From Deltaproteobacteria bacterium GWC2_55_46 (GTDB lineage: Bacteria; Desulfobacterota; GWC2-55-46), in NCBI GenBank assembly GCA_001595385.3, contig LVEI03000001.1, positions 2,423,344 to 2,487,343 on the forward strand: a stretch of DNA of 64,000 nt, given 5' to 3'. Below, piece after piece: positions 8,175 to 16,159 of the stretch. Each line of letters begins with the position of its first letter. Position 1 is the first letter of the stretch. The position numbers and the translations under genes were made by a program. The notes beneath the pieces are model-generated. The model worked only from the letters and a program-made list of their open reading frames with translations. It was not told the DNA's origin and ran no database searches.

Positions 8175-9269
8175 ATGACGGAATTCGCCAAGCCATTGCG
8201 CATAGCGGAAGAGATCGTGATGGTCGACGGGCTGTGGAGGAGCGGGAAGGCCATCCTCGGGCCTGTGCTCGGGTGCTTTGAGAGGGTCGAGAGGCAGAGG
8301 CTGGAGCACGTCTATGAGTATCTGTGCACGATGCACATGAACGGGAAGATCGACACGGCAGCCGCCGTGACGCTCATGAGGATCTTCTCGGACCTGGCTG
8401 TCTACAACACCATGATCTCAAGGGAGGCAAACCTGAGGTTCTTCGACGAGACCGGCCTTTTCAACAACCCTGGTTCTCTTAAGTACATAGCGAGGCTTTT
8501 CCGCGACGACGGGGACGCGGTGATGGAGAGGATCAAGAGTGAAAGGCCGATACTTCAGCTGATGACCCACATGATCTTCCCCGGGGTGGACCTTGCCTTC
8601 AAGGCCTTCGGTAAAAGGCTCAAGGTCATAGAGATGGCTCGCCACCCGCTGTACATGATCGAGGGCTGGCATGGTTACATCGACAGATGCGGGAGCGACC
8701 CCCGCGAGTTCACGCTCTGGATAGAGCACGCCGGCAAGCGCATGCCATGGTTCGCGTCCGGGTGGGAAGAGCGGTTCATGAGTTTGGGAAAGGTAGACAG
8801 GGTAATCCATTCGATAAAGTGGTTCATGGACAGAAGCGATGAGGTCATGAACGCGCTCGGCCCGGCTGAAAGGGCGCAGGTGCTCGTTATCCCGTTCGAG
8901 AGGTTCGTCATAGACCCATATCCGTACCTGGTCGAGATCGAGTCCTTCCTCGGGACAAGGGCTACCCCGGCTGTCGAGAAGGCCCTCAGGAGGCAGAAAT
9001 GCCCGAGGAAGCATATTTCAGAAGGCAGGGCTCACAGCAGGTGGGGCGGGAAACCGCCTCAAATGGACGACATCGATGACTACAGGAGGCGCGCACGGTT
9101 CGTAGGAGACAACGCCAGCGGCGAGGCCCTCGACGCGCTCGAAGAGATGTCGCTGAGATACGAGGAGAGATTCGGCCTCAAAAGGCAATCCCCGTGGAAC
9201 CTGGTCAGGGGATCTTCCCTCGCTGAGGCCGCGCCAGTCCGCATGAATCTCGGGGGGTCAAAGGGTTAG
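8175..9269 (+). CDS. Sulfotransferase-like protein
   Basis: A 364-residue cytoplasmic protein. The N-terminal segment VDGLWRSGKAIL (about 18-29) resembles the loop of sulfotransferases that binds the 5'-phosphosulfate of PAPS. The later segment MARHPLYMIEGW, with its Arg-His-Pro, matches the 3'-phosphate-binding R-x-P region. The rest is not well conserved to my eye. It stands between a GNAT and a long glycan protein, with only a one-base gap to the latter. Sulfation of a polysaccharide is the most likely role. It could instead be a degenerate P-loop glycan protein, so confidence is moderate. Confidence 0.6.
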   Translation: MTEFAKPLRIAEEIVMVDGLWRSGKAILGPVLGCFERVERQRLEHVYEYLCTMHMNGKIDTAAAVTLMRIFSDLAVYNTMISREANLRFFDETGLFNNPGSLKYIARLFRDDGDAVMERIKSERPILQLMTHMIFPGVDLAFKAFGKRLKVIEMARHPLYMIEGWHGYIDRCGSDPREFTLWIEHAGKRMPWFASGWEERFMSLGKVDRVIHSIKWFMDRSDEVMNALGPAERAQVLVIPFERFVIDPYPYLVEIESFLGTRATPAVEKALRRQKCPRKHISEGRAHSRWGGKPPQMDDIDDYRRRARFVGDNASGEALDALEEMSLRYEERFGLKRQSPWNLVRGSSLAEAAPVRMNLGGSKG

Positions 9270-9270
9270 G

Positions 9271-11187
9271 ATGAGGGAAGAAGCCAAGGAAAAGACGCTG
9301 CTGGTCCTGCTCGAGAACGGGGCTGAATATGAGGAGTTCCGGAAGGCAGAGACAGGCTACGGCGGCTACAGGTTGGTAGTCTGCGCCCTGAACCCGTTCG
9401 CGGCGCATTACTGCGAGCAGGAGGGCATACCCTTCATCATGCCGGAGGAGTGTTTCACCGGCGACGATGCCGCATACCAGGAAGAGTCCGAGGCAAGGAT
9501 AAAGAATCTTGTTGAACTGCTGAACAGGTACTGTTCGGAGAGGTCGGTAAAGGAGACGGGTTTCCCGCTGGAGATGGGAAATTATTTTTTCCTGCAGCTT
9601 TACGTCGTGATCGGCAGCCTGCATTTCAAATGCTATCTCGTAAGCAAGGTCGTGGAATGGGTGCGTCCCGATCTCATCGTCTCATTCGTGGCCGATGGAC
9701 CGGGCGGCCTTTTTCTCGGCTTCAGGTCAAACCCGCTTGTGAATGCCTTTCACGGTCTCTTGCTCAACTCTCCATATAAGGACAGATGCATATTTATAAA
9801 GTACGCCATGCCCAGTAAGGACGGGGTAGGAACTGGGCTTGTGACAAGGGTTAGAAGCGCGGCCAGGGCCGCGCTTACGAAGGCCGCCCCTTTGCACAGG
9901 TATTATTATCTCAGGCGAAACGGGATAGACCCCTTCGCGGGGCTTCTGAGACTCAAGAAAAAAAGGGCGCTGGTCGTCGGCTCGCTATACAACTGGAAGC
10001 ATGTGCTCGGCAGAGCGCCAGTAGCCGGGAACGTCCGGGTGAGCTGGCGAGGCGCCGAGGATATCCCCGGGAAAGGTGGCGGCCAGGACAGGGACATCTT
10101 CAGGGAATGGCTCGGCTGGGAGAACGAGTTCCTCGGCTTCGATCTTTCCCCGCTCTTGTCCGAGCAGATGAGGATGATCGAGGCTACCTTTGAAGAGCTG
10201 ATGAGGTCGACCCAGCGAGAGCTCAGCGAGATGAAAAAGGTCGACATAGTCCTTTCATCCGCCTTCTCGTACCCGAGGCAGAACCATCTGGCGAGCGTGG
10301 CCAAGTTCCTGGGTAAGCCCGTTGTCCTCTACCAGCACGGCGAGATGAACCTTTACAGGGACGCCCTCTTTACCAGCGCAACCGAGTTGCTTTACTCCGA
10401 CTATTATCTTTCTTTCGGGGAGGGTGTCAACGGCAAGTATTCGGGCTACGAGGGCACTCACAGATATTTCAAGAAGGCGGTGGCTGTGGGCTCAGCCTCT
10501 TTAGACAGGCTCAAGGGCCCCTGCGGCCCCGGGAGCTACATCCTTTACGCCACTGGCAAATACCTTCTCAACTCCCACCCGTTCATATTCACGACCGGGA
10601 TAGACAGCAGGCTATACAGGGCTCAGAAGGCGATACTCTCCTACCTTGAAAGGCTTCTTGCGGAAAAGGGGCAGGAGGCCGTCTGGAAGCTCAACAACAC
10701 GCCTGTCCACAGCGAGGTGCCGCTCAGGGCCCACGGGGTAAGGACGGTTCACTTCGAGAAGAGCTTCGTGGAGCTATTGAGGGACGCAAGGGCGGTTATA
10801 CTCGACGCGCCAGCCACGACCTGCCTTGAGGTATGCGTCACCGAAAAGCCGCTATTTGTGCTCATGAACAGGAGCAGGTGGCTGCCAGAGGCCGAGAGCC
10901 TCATTAAGAGAAGGGCGGTGGTAGCCTATACGCCTGAGGAGCTGGTCGAGAAGATCGACCGTTACATCACGCAAGGCGCTTACGAGGCCGACCTCCGCGA
11001 CAGGGAGTTCATCAAACGGTACGGGACCCACCTGGACGACGGCGGGTCTGCCGCGAGGTCGACGGAGTTCATAAGGTCGATATTGGAGGCGAGGTCGGCT
11101 GTCGAGGAGGCCGGTAGCGATTGCCTCGAAGGGAAGCTGGAGGCCGGGGCTGCCGCGCTCTGTGCCGGCAACCGGAGGAGACCTTGA
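9271..11187 (+). CDS. Long GT-B-like surface-carbohydrate biosynthesis protein
   Basis: 638 residues with no signal peptide or clear membrane segment. The first half is unfamiliar. The C-terminal third, around YILYATGKYLL, AVILDAPATTCLEVC and KPLFVLMNRSRW, has the look of the nucleotide-binding domain of GT-B glycosyltransferases or CDP-glycerol glycerophosphotransferase-like enzymes. It starts one base after the sulfotransferase-like stop and overlaps wzx by four bases (TTGA). A shorter relative in general layout is encoded at 16159-17889. It is probably a glycosyl- or polyol-phosphate transferase; the assignment rests on pattern recognition only. Confidence 0.55.
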   Translation: MREEAKEKTLLVLLENGAEYEEFRKAETGYGGYRLVVCALNPFAAHYCEQEGIPFIMPEECFTGDDAAYQEESEARIKNLVELLNRYCSERSVKETGFPLEMGNYFFLQLYVVIGSLHFKCYLVSKVVEWVRPDLIVSFVADGPGGLFLGFRSNPLVNAFHGLLLNSPYKDRCIFIKYAMPSKDGVGTGLVTRVRSAARAALTKAAPLHRYYYLRRNGIDPFAGLLRLKKKRALVVGSLYNWKHVLGRAPVAGNVRVSWRGAEDIPGKGGGQDRDIFREWLGWENEFLGFDLSPLLSEQMRMIEATFEELMRSTQRELSEMKKVDIVLSSAFSYPRQNHLASVAKFLGKPVVLYQHGEMNLYRDALFTSATELLYSDYYLSFGEGVNGKYSGYEGTHRYFKKAVAVGSASLDRLKGPCGPGSYILYATGKYLLNSHPFIFTTGIDSRLYRAQKAILSYLERLLAEKGQEAVWKLNNTPVHSEVPLRAHGVRTVHFEKSFVELLRDARAVILDAPATTCLEVCVTEKPLFVLMNRSRWLPEAESLIKRRAVVAYTPEELVEKIDRYITQGAYEADLRDREFIKRYGTHLDDGGSAARSTEFIRSILEARSAVEEAGSDCLEGKLEAGAAALCAGNRRRP

Positions 11188-12713
11188 TAAGGGCAAGGTA
11201 TTTCAGCAAATTCACCAACAACCTTATCGGCCTTATAAACGGGGGGGTAAGCGCTGTTATAGTGCCCAAGTCGCTCGGGCCAGCCGGTTACGGAGATTTC
11301 AACTTTCTCAGGGACAGCTTCGAGGGCATGGTCAACACGATAGACCTCAACTCATCCAACGCGCACTTCGTCTACACGTCGCGCTTGAGCGACAGCAGGA
11401 GGGTCAACCTCTTCCAATTCTACATAACAATGCTGGTTGGCGTGCTCCTCATCACGCTGGTGACCGCGCTGTACGTCACAGGTAAAACGGGGCTTTTCTG
11501 GCCAGGCCAGGAGACAGCCTACATCTACGCCGGGGCGGTCTTCTGCTATCTGAGCTATCTCGCCACGAACCTGACCAACCTCTCTGACAGCAAGGGGCTG
11601 ACGGTAGTAACCGAGAGGTACAGGCGAGTCTTCTCGCTTGCCGCCATGGCGGTCCTCATCGCGCTCTTTCTCGTGAGCTGGCTCGACCTCAGGGCCTATT
11701 TCATCTACGTAATGGCCATGCAGGCCTTGATGACAGTTACCTTCGCGTTCATCCTAAGGAGAAGTGGGGCATTCGACTTCCGTCTGAGGAAGATGACACT
11801 GGATGAGTTGAAGGAGGTCTCAGGGCACTTTTACAGGTACTCGGCCCCGCTGGTGGTCGTCCTCTTCGTCGGCTTCGCCATTAATTACTTCGACAGGTGG
11901 TTCCTGCAGCTGATAGGCGGGTCGGTAACACAGGGTTATTACAGCCTGAGCCTAAGGCTGGCAACGGTGAGTATCCTTTTCACGAGCGCCATGACGCCTA
12001 TATTCATGCAGACCGTGGCGAAGGCCCACGCCCAGGGCGAAAGCGCCAAGATAAGCGCGATATTCCGCAAAATAGGCGTCTTTTATTTTACCGCTGCCTT
12101 CATCTCCATCTTCTTCTCGTTCCATTCGAGGGAGGTCGTCGAGCTTATCGGCGGAGCCGCATACTCGGGCGCCGTCGTTCCAATGACCGTGATGATGCTG
12201 TATCCCATACACCAGACCTACGGACGTTTCTGCGGAGCGGTCCTGCTCTCGACTGAAAGGACTGACCTCTACAGGAACATAACCGTATTCACCTCGCTCG
12301 CCGGAGTGCCCTTGAGCTTCATACTGCTCGCGCCGGAGTCGTATTTCGGGTTAGACCTTGGCGCCACAGGCCTGGCCCTCAAGACAGTCGCCGTGCAGGC
12401 CTTGAGCGTTAACCTGATGCTCTTCGCGGCATGCAGGATAACGGGGCAGCCTTTTATGGCCTTCTTTTCGCGGCAGGCAGCGGTCATCGCGCTCCTCGCT
12501 CTGCTTGGCTTCGCGTCCTCGGCGGCCGGGGCGGCACTCTTCGGCGCCCCTGGCAAGGCAGGCTCGGCGTTGCGGCTATTATCCTCTGGGTCGGTCTATC
12601 TGCCCTTGGCCCTCCTCCTCTGCCTTGCGTTTCCGGGCTTGCTGGGAGTTTCGAGGGAGGAGCTGAACGAATATTTCACGGCTTTTCTTAGGTACATCGG
12701 GAAGAGGGGTTGA
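11184..12713 (+). CDS. wzx: Oligosaccharide flippase (MOP/Wzx family)
   Basis: About 509 residues with a dozen or more hydrophobic segments spread over the whole length, as in polysaccharide-transporter (PST) flippases. The N-terminal segment GGVSAVIVPKSLGPAGYGDFN is characteristic of the family, with a short loop followed by G-P-x-x-Y/F-G. The reading frame is open further upstream, but a TTG at 11184 with GGAGGAG seven to eleven bases ahead, overlapping the previous stop as TTGA, is the best start. It should flip undecaprenyl-linked repeat units across the inner membrane for polymerisation by the Wzy-like protein at 32018. Confidence 0.88.
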   Translation: MIRARYFSKFTNNLIGLINGGVSAVIVPKSLGPAGYGDFNFLRDSFEGMVNTIDLNSSNAHFVYTSRLSDSRRVNLFQFYITMLVGVLLITLVTALYVTGKTGLFWPGQETAYIYAGAVFCYLSYLATNLTNLSDSKGLTVVTERYRRVFSLAAMAVLIALFLVSWLDLRAYFIYVMAMQALMTVTFAFILRRSGAFDFRLRKMTLDELKEVSGHFYRYSAPLVVVLFVGFAINYFDRWFLQLIGGSVTQGYYSLSLRLATVSILFTSAMTPIFMQTVAKAHAQGESAKISAIFRKIGVFYFTAAFISIFFSFHSREVVELIGGAAYSGAVVPMTVMMLYPIHQTYGRFCGAVLLSTERTDLYRNITVFTSLAGVPLSFILLAPESYFGLDLGATGLALKTVAVQALSVNLMLFAACRITGQPFMAFFSRQAAVIALLALLGFASSAAGAALFGAPGKAGSALRLLSSGSVYLPLALLLCLAFPGLLGVSREELNEYFTAFLRYIGKRG

Positions 12714-12718
12714 TCGAG

Positions 12719-13486
12719 ATGAGAAAGCTATATTCACTAAACGCGCCATATGACGGACTGGGCCAGCAATTCAGGCTCACACCGCTTGAGGAATGGGGTG
12801 CTAACTACAGCGCCTTCGTTACCGGGATAGATTCCCGCGAGGACTACGAAAGGTTATTCAGCGGGTATGACGAAGGGAAGTACCACCGCGCCCTCCTCCA
12901 TAGCCTGTACGGGCAGAGCAGTAAGATACTCGTGCTCGGGGCAGGCAACGGCTTAAGCGATTATGACTTCTACACGGCTTATCCTGATAAGGAGATAAGC
13001 CTGAGCGATATCTCCGACGGGGTCCTGAGGAAGATAAGCCCATTTTACGGGTTCAGGGCCATGAAGATAGATTCAAGGAATATAACGCTTCCAGACGGAT
13101 CGCATGACCTCGTATATACGCTTGCCTCCGAGTACTTCTTCAGCGACAGCGATTACCTCAGGATGCTCTCCGAGGCGGCCAGGGTCTTGAAGCCCGGTGG
13201 CCATCTGCTGGTCTCCACGGTCTGCCTTGAGGAGCCCAGGAAGGCAACGCTCAAGGGCTCGGTCCTTGGCGTCATCTCCGAGAGGCCGCTACTGTGGGTG
13301 CTCGTGAATAAGTTAAGGGGTATAAACCTGAAATGGACCGGATATATACGTTCCCTCGACGACCATGCGGGGGTCTTAAGTCGCGTAGATGGGCTTAAGC
13401 TTGAAAGGGTGGAGCTGGATTACGGCTCTACCGGAGGGAAGCTCAAGTCAACGGCGTTCCTGCTGAGGAAGAGATATGGCTCGTAG
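12719..13486 (+). CDS. SAM-dependent methyltransferase (class I)
   Basis: About 255 residues. The Rossmann SAM-binding motif is ILVLGAGNGLSDYDF, with a downstream acidic pair (SLSDIS), the segment LPDGSHDLVYT, and VLKPGGHLLVS, which is motif typical of class I methyltransferases. ATG 12719 is preferred because AGAGGGG lies nine bases upstream; a TTG at 12710 overlapping the wzx stop is possible. It overlaps the next cytidylyltransferase gene. It probably methylates a sugar or a precursor in this locus. Confidence 0.85.
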   Translation: MRKLYSLNAPYDGLGQQFRLTPLEEWGANYSAFVTGIDSREDYERLFSGYDEGKYHRALLHSLYGQSSKILVLGAGNGLSDYDFYTAYPDKEISLSDISDGVLRKISPFYGFRAMKIDSRNITLPDGSHDLVYTLASEYFFSDSDYLRMLSEAARVLKPGGHLLVSTVCLEEPRKATLKGSVLGVISERPLLWVLVNKLRGINLKWTGYIRSLDDHAGVLSRVDGLKLERVELDYGSTGGKLKSTAFLLRKRYGS

Positions 13487-14168
13487 AAAATCGGTCGCGG
13501 CCATAGTGCCGATGAAGGGGCACAGCGAGAGGGTGCCGTCAAAGAATGTGAGGGAGTTTTCCGGAAAGCCGCTGCTGTTCTGGGTCCTGAACGAGCTTGA
13601 AAGCGTCAAAGAGTTGAGCGGGATATATGTCGATACCGACAGCCCGGTTATAAAAGGGCTCGTGAGGGAGCACTTCGGCTCGGTCGAGATCATAGACAGG
13701 CCGCGGCGCATATGCGGTGACACGGTACCGATGAACAGCATAATAGCGCACGACATCTCAATCATAGAGGCGGATGTCTTCCTGCAGACGCATGTCACGA
13801 ACCCGCTCGTAATGGCCGGCACCTTCAGCCGGGCGATCAAGGCCTATTTCGAGGCCGTGCGCGGGGAATATGATTCGCTCTTTTCGGTTGACATGCTTCG
13901 TTCGAGGCTCTACGACAGCTGGGCCAGGCCTCTGAACCACGATCCTGCTAACCTCATAAGGACGCAGGACCTCGAACCATTGTACGTAGAGAACTCCAAT
14001 TTTTATATCTTCTCGAGAGAGGCCTTTGAAAGTACCTCTTCGAGGATAGGCCGGAGGCCTTACATGTACGTCGTGCCCAAGCTCGAGTCCATGGACATAG
14101 ACGACGAGGACGATTTCAGGCTCGCCGAGAGTCTCTTCAGGCAGTCCGGCGGTGGCCGCCATGGCTAG
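13476..14168 (+). CDS. Acylneuraminate cytidylyltransferase family, copy 3
   Basis: A 230-residue member of the CMP-sugar synthetase family, with the nucleotide-binding signature PMKGHSERVPSKN (about 12-24). The usual GSKG stretch is replaced by GHSERV, a subtype seen among more distant members. The acidic motif MDIDDEDDF near the C-terminus is intact. It overlaps the methyltransferases on both sides. As the third copy in 14 kb, it probably activates a different acidic sugar, such as a Kdo-like or modified nonulosonic acid. Substrate specificity cannot be told from sequence alone. Confidence 0.82.
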   Translation: MARRKSVAAIVPMKGHSERVPSKNVREFSGKPLLFWVLNELESVKELSGIYVDTDSPVIKGLVREHFGSVEIIDRPRRICGDTVPMNSIIAHDISIIEADVFLQTHVTNPLVMAGTFSRAIKAYFEAVRGEYDSLFSVDMLRSRLYDSWARPLNHDPANLIRTQDLEPLYVENSNFYIFSREAFESTSSRIGRRPYMYVVPKLESMDIDDEDDFRLAESLFRQSGGGRHG

Positions 14169-15210
14169 CCCGCTCTTCAAAAGGTGCAGGGCCGACGGCG
14201 TGCCGGCCTTCAGGCTCAACGGTGTGCACCGTGAATACCGGGCCATCCTTATCGAGCGCATACGGAGCGGTAGTATTGCCCTCGACCAGGCTGGGCCGTG
14301 CCTTTGCGGCACCCTGAGATTCATGTCTGTCTCCGAGAAGGACAGGTTCGGGCTACCGTTCGCGAACAGGATATGCGTTGACTGCGGGCTTTTATCCGTC
14401 AACCCGAAGATCTCGGCAGGGTCGCTCCCCGCTTATTACGCGGATGTATATCATCCCCTCATATGCGGTGTGAGGCCCGGCGTGGTCATCGAGGACCTCG
14501 TGAACGAGGACCAGGGGTCGAGGATATTCTCTTTCATGGAGGGGCTCATCGTCCGGGGCCGGGCAAAGGTATGCGACGTCGGGGCAGCGAGCGGCTCCAC
14601 TCTCCTCGGGTTCAGTGAGATAGCGCGCCTCAGAGGCATCAGCGCGGAGCTTTTCGCCTGCGAGTACGAGGAGAACTATCTCAGCCATGCCAGGCATAAC
14701 GGGATAAACGCCGTAAGGGGAGGGGTTGAGTCGCTGGCTCAGTTCGGGACCAGGTTCGACATAATGATATTAAGCCATGTCTTTGAGCACTTCTACAATC
14801 CGCTTGAGGAACTCGGGCGCATCAGGGGGCTTCTTGCCGAAGGCGGGCTGCTTTACATAGAGCTCCCTGGCGTGATGGATATCTCCGGCTACGGCAACGA
14901 CATACTCCAGTACCTCGTGCACGCGCATAACTACAACTTCAACCTTGACTCCTTAAGCGGCGTGCTCGCTATGGAGGGTTTTACGCTCGTAAAGGGGGAC
15001 GAGACGGTACGGGCGGTCTTCAGGATGGGCGGGCGCGCCTCGCGCGCTCTCGCCAGGGACAATCACCGCAGGATAATAGAGTACCTTAACTACGCGGAGC
15101 AAAAGAGGGTGAGCCCTTCGGGGGTGAGGAGGCTCAAGCGCCTCGCCTGGGAATCATACTACAGGGCCGGGGCGCTTCTGTCGCCTTTCCCGGCAGCGAG
15201 GCAGGTTTGA
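14161..15210 (+). CDS. Class I methyltransferase with N-terminal Cys motif
   Basis: About 349 residues. The N-terminal region has paired cysteines (CLCG, then CVDCG) that look like a small zinc-binding knuckle, as in sugar C-methyltransferase-like proteins. It is followed by a SAM domain with VCDVGAASGSTLLG, the acidic FACEYEE and the catalytic-region segment LSHVFEHFYNPLEEL. I chose ATG 14161, which overlaps the previous stop; the frame is open at GTG 14152. The combination suggests methylation of a nucleotide sugar or glycan. It is separated from the next methyltransferase by seven bases. Confidence 0.8.
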   Translation: MASPLFKRCRADGVPAFRLNGVHREYRAILIERIRSGSIALDQAGPCLCGTLRFMSVSEKDRFGLPFANRICVDCGLLSVNPKISAGSLPAYYADVYHPLICGVRPGVVIEDLVNEDQGSRIFSFMEGLIVRGRAKVCDVGAASGSTLLGFSEIARLRGISAELFACEYEENYLSHARHNGINAVRGGVESLAQFGTRFDIMILSHVFEHFYNPLEELGRIRGLLAEGGLLYIELPGVMDISGYGNDILQYLVHAHNYNFNLDSLSGVLAMEGFTLVKGDETVRAVFRMGGRASRALARDNHRRIIEYLNYAEQKRVSPSGVRRLKRLAWESYYRAGALLSPFPAARQV

Positions 15211-15217
15211 AAATAAT

Positions 15218-16159
15218 ATGGACCGCATAGAGATAATAGAGCCGTCTTTGCTTGAGGACCGCTGGCGGCTCGGCCTGATCGACCGCTGGAAGCGGCTACT
15301 CGGCATTGAGGTAGGCTGGCATTACGATCTGGACATAATATGGATACTCAGATACCTGGAAGGGATCGGCCTAAAAAGGGGCTCGCTGGTCCTCGATGCC
15401 GGAGCTGGCAATGGGTTACTGCAGTTCATACTGGCCTCTCTCGGCTACAACGTGCTGAGCGTCGATTTCGCCGAGAGGGAGGCGCCGTTGGCCGCCTCCA
15501 GGATATTCAGGATAGAGCGCCGCGATGGCGCAAGGTCCACGACCGACAACCCGTATGCTGGCTTCATCAGGCACAGGCGGGCAGGCGGGATGAGCGCTGG
15601 GAGGGCCTTGAAAGGGCTCAGTAGCCCGGGCAGGGCGCTTGGGGCCGTATCGAAGGCCGTCTGGAGTAGAGTGGACCCCGCACTCCTGCGCGAGGTCTTT
15701 TCAAGGAAGAGGAGGTCCTACGGCAGCTTGACCTATGTGAAGAGCGATTTTACCGATATGCGTGAGTTTGAGGACGCCTCGATAGACTGCATCGTATCGG
15801 TTTCCGCCATTGAGCACAACCGCGTATCTGACATGAAGAAGTCAGTGGACGAGTTCACAAGAATATTGAAGCCCGGCTCGGCCATGCTCGTCACCACGAG
15901 CGCGGCCAGGCAGGACTGGTACTTCAAGGCCTGCGAGGGCTGGTGCCTGAGCTACCGGACGCTTAGCGAGGTATTTTCGATAGGCTGCTGCCTTTCCAAC
16001 TTCGAGCGTTATGACGAGATATTTGAGAGCATAAGGGGCTCGCAAGTGTTAAGGCGCAGGGTATCGAGGCTTTATTCCACCAACGGCGACAACGGGCTGC
16101 CATGGGGCGTTTACGACCCCAAGTACCAACCCGTTGGCGTTCTCAAGAGGGCACGCTGA
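15218..16159 (+). CDS. SAM-dependent methyltransferase (class I)
   Basis: 313 residues. The SAM-binding motif VLDAGAGNGLLQFIL (about 59-73) is followed by the acidic VLSVDF strand. An internal Arg/Gly-rich insertion separates it from the second half of the domain, which has DASIDCIVSVSAIEHN and ILKPGSAMLVTT. It overlaps the next gene as TGATG. The long insertion is unusual for a simple methyltransferase and may provide acceptor recognition. It is probably a glycan or nucleotide-sugar methyltransferase. Confidence 0.82.
   Translation: MDRIEIIEPSLLEDRWRLGLIDRWKRLLGIEVGWHYDLDIIWILRYLEGIGLKRGSLVLDAGAGNGLLQFILASLGYNVLSVDFAEREAPLAASRIFRIERRDGARSTTDNPYAGFIRHRRAGGMSAGRALKGLSSPGRALGAVSKAVWSRVDPALLREVFSRKRRSYGSLTYVKSDFTDMREFEDASIDCIVSVSAIEHNRVSDMKKSVDEFTRILKPGSAMLVTTSAARQDWYFKACEGWCLSYRTLSEVFSIGCCLSNFERYDEIFESIRGSQVLRRRVSRLYSTNGDNGLPWGVYDPKYQPVGVLKRAR

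Noticed and set aside
7497-8336. A 279-codon open frame on the minus strand
   Set aside because: It spans the GNAT gene and parts of its neighbours on the other strand and shows only a His/Pro/Leu-rich shadow composition.
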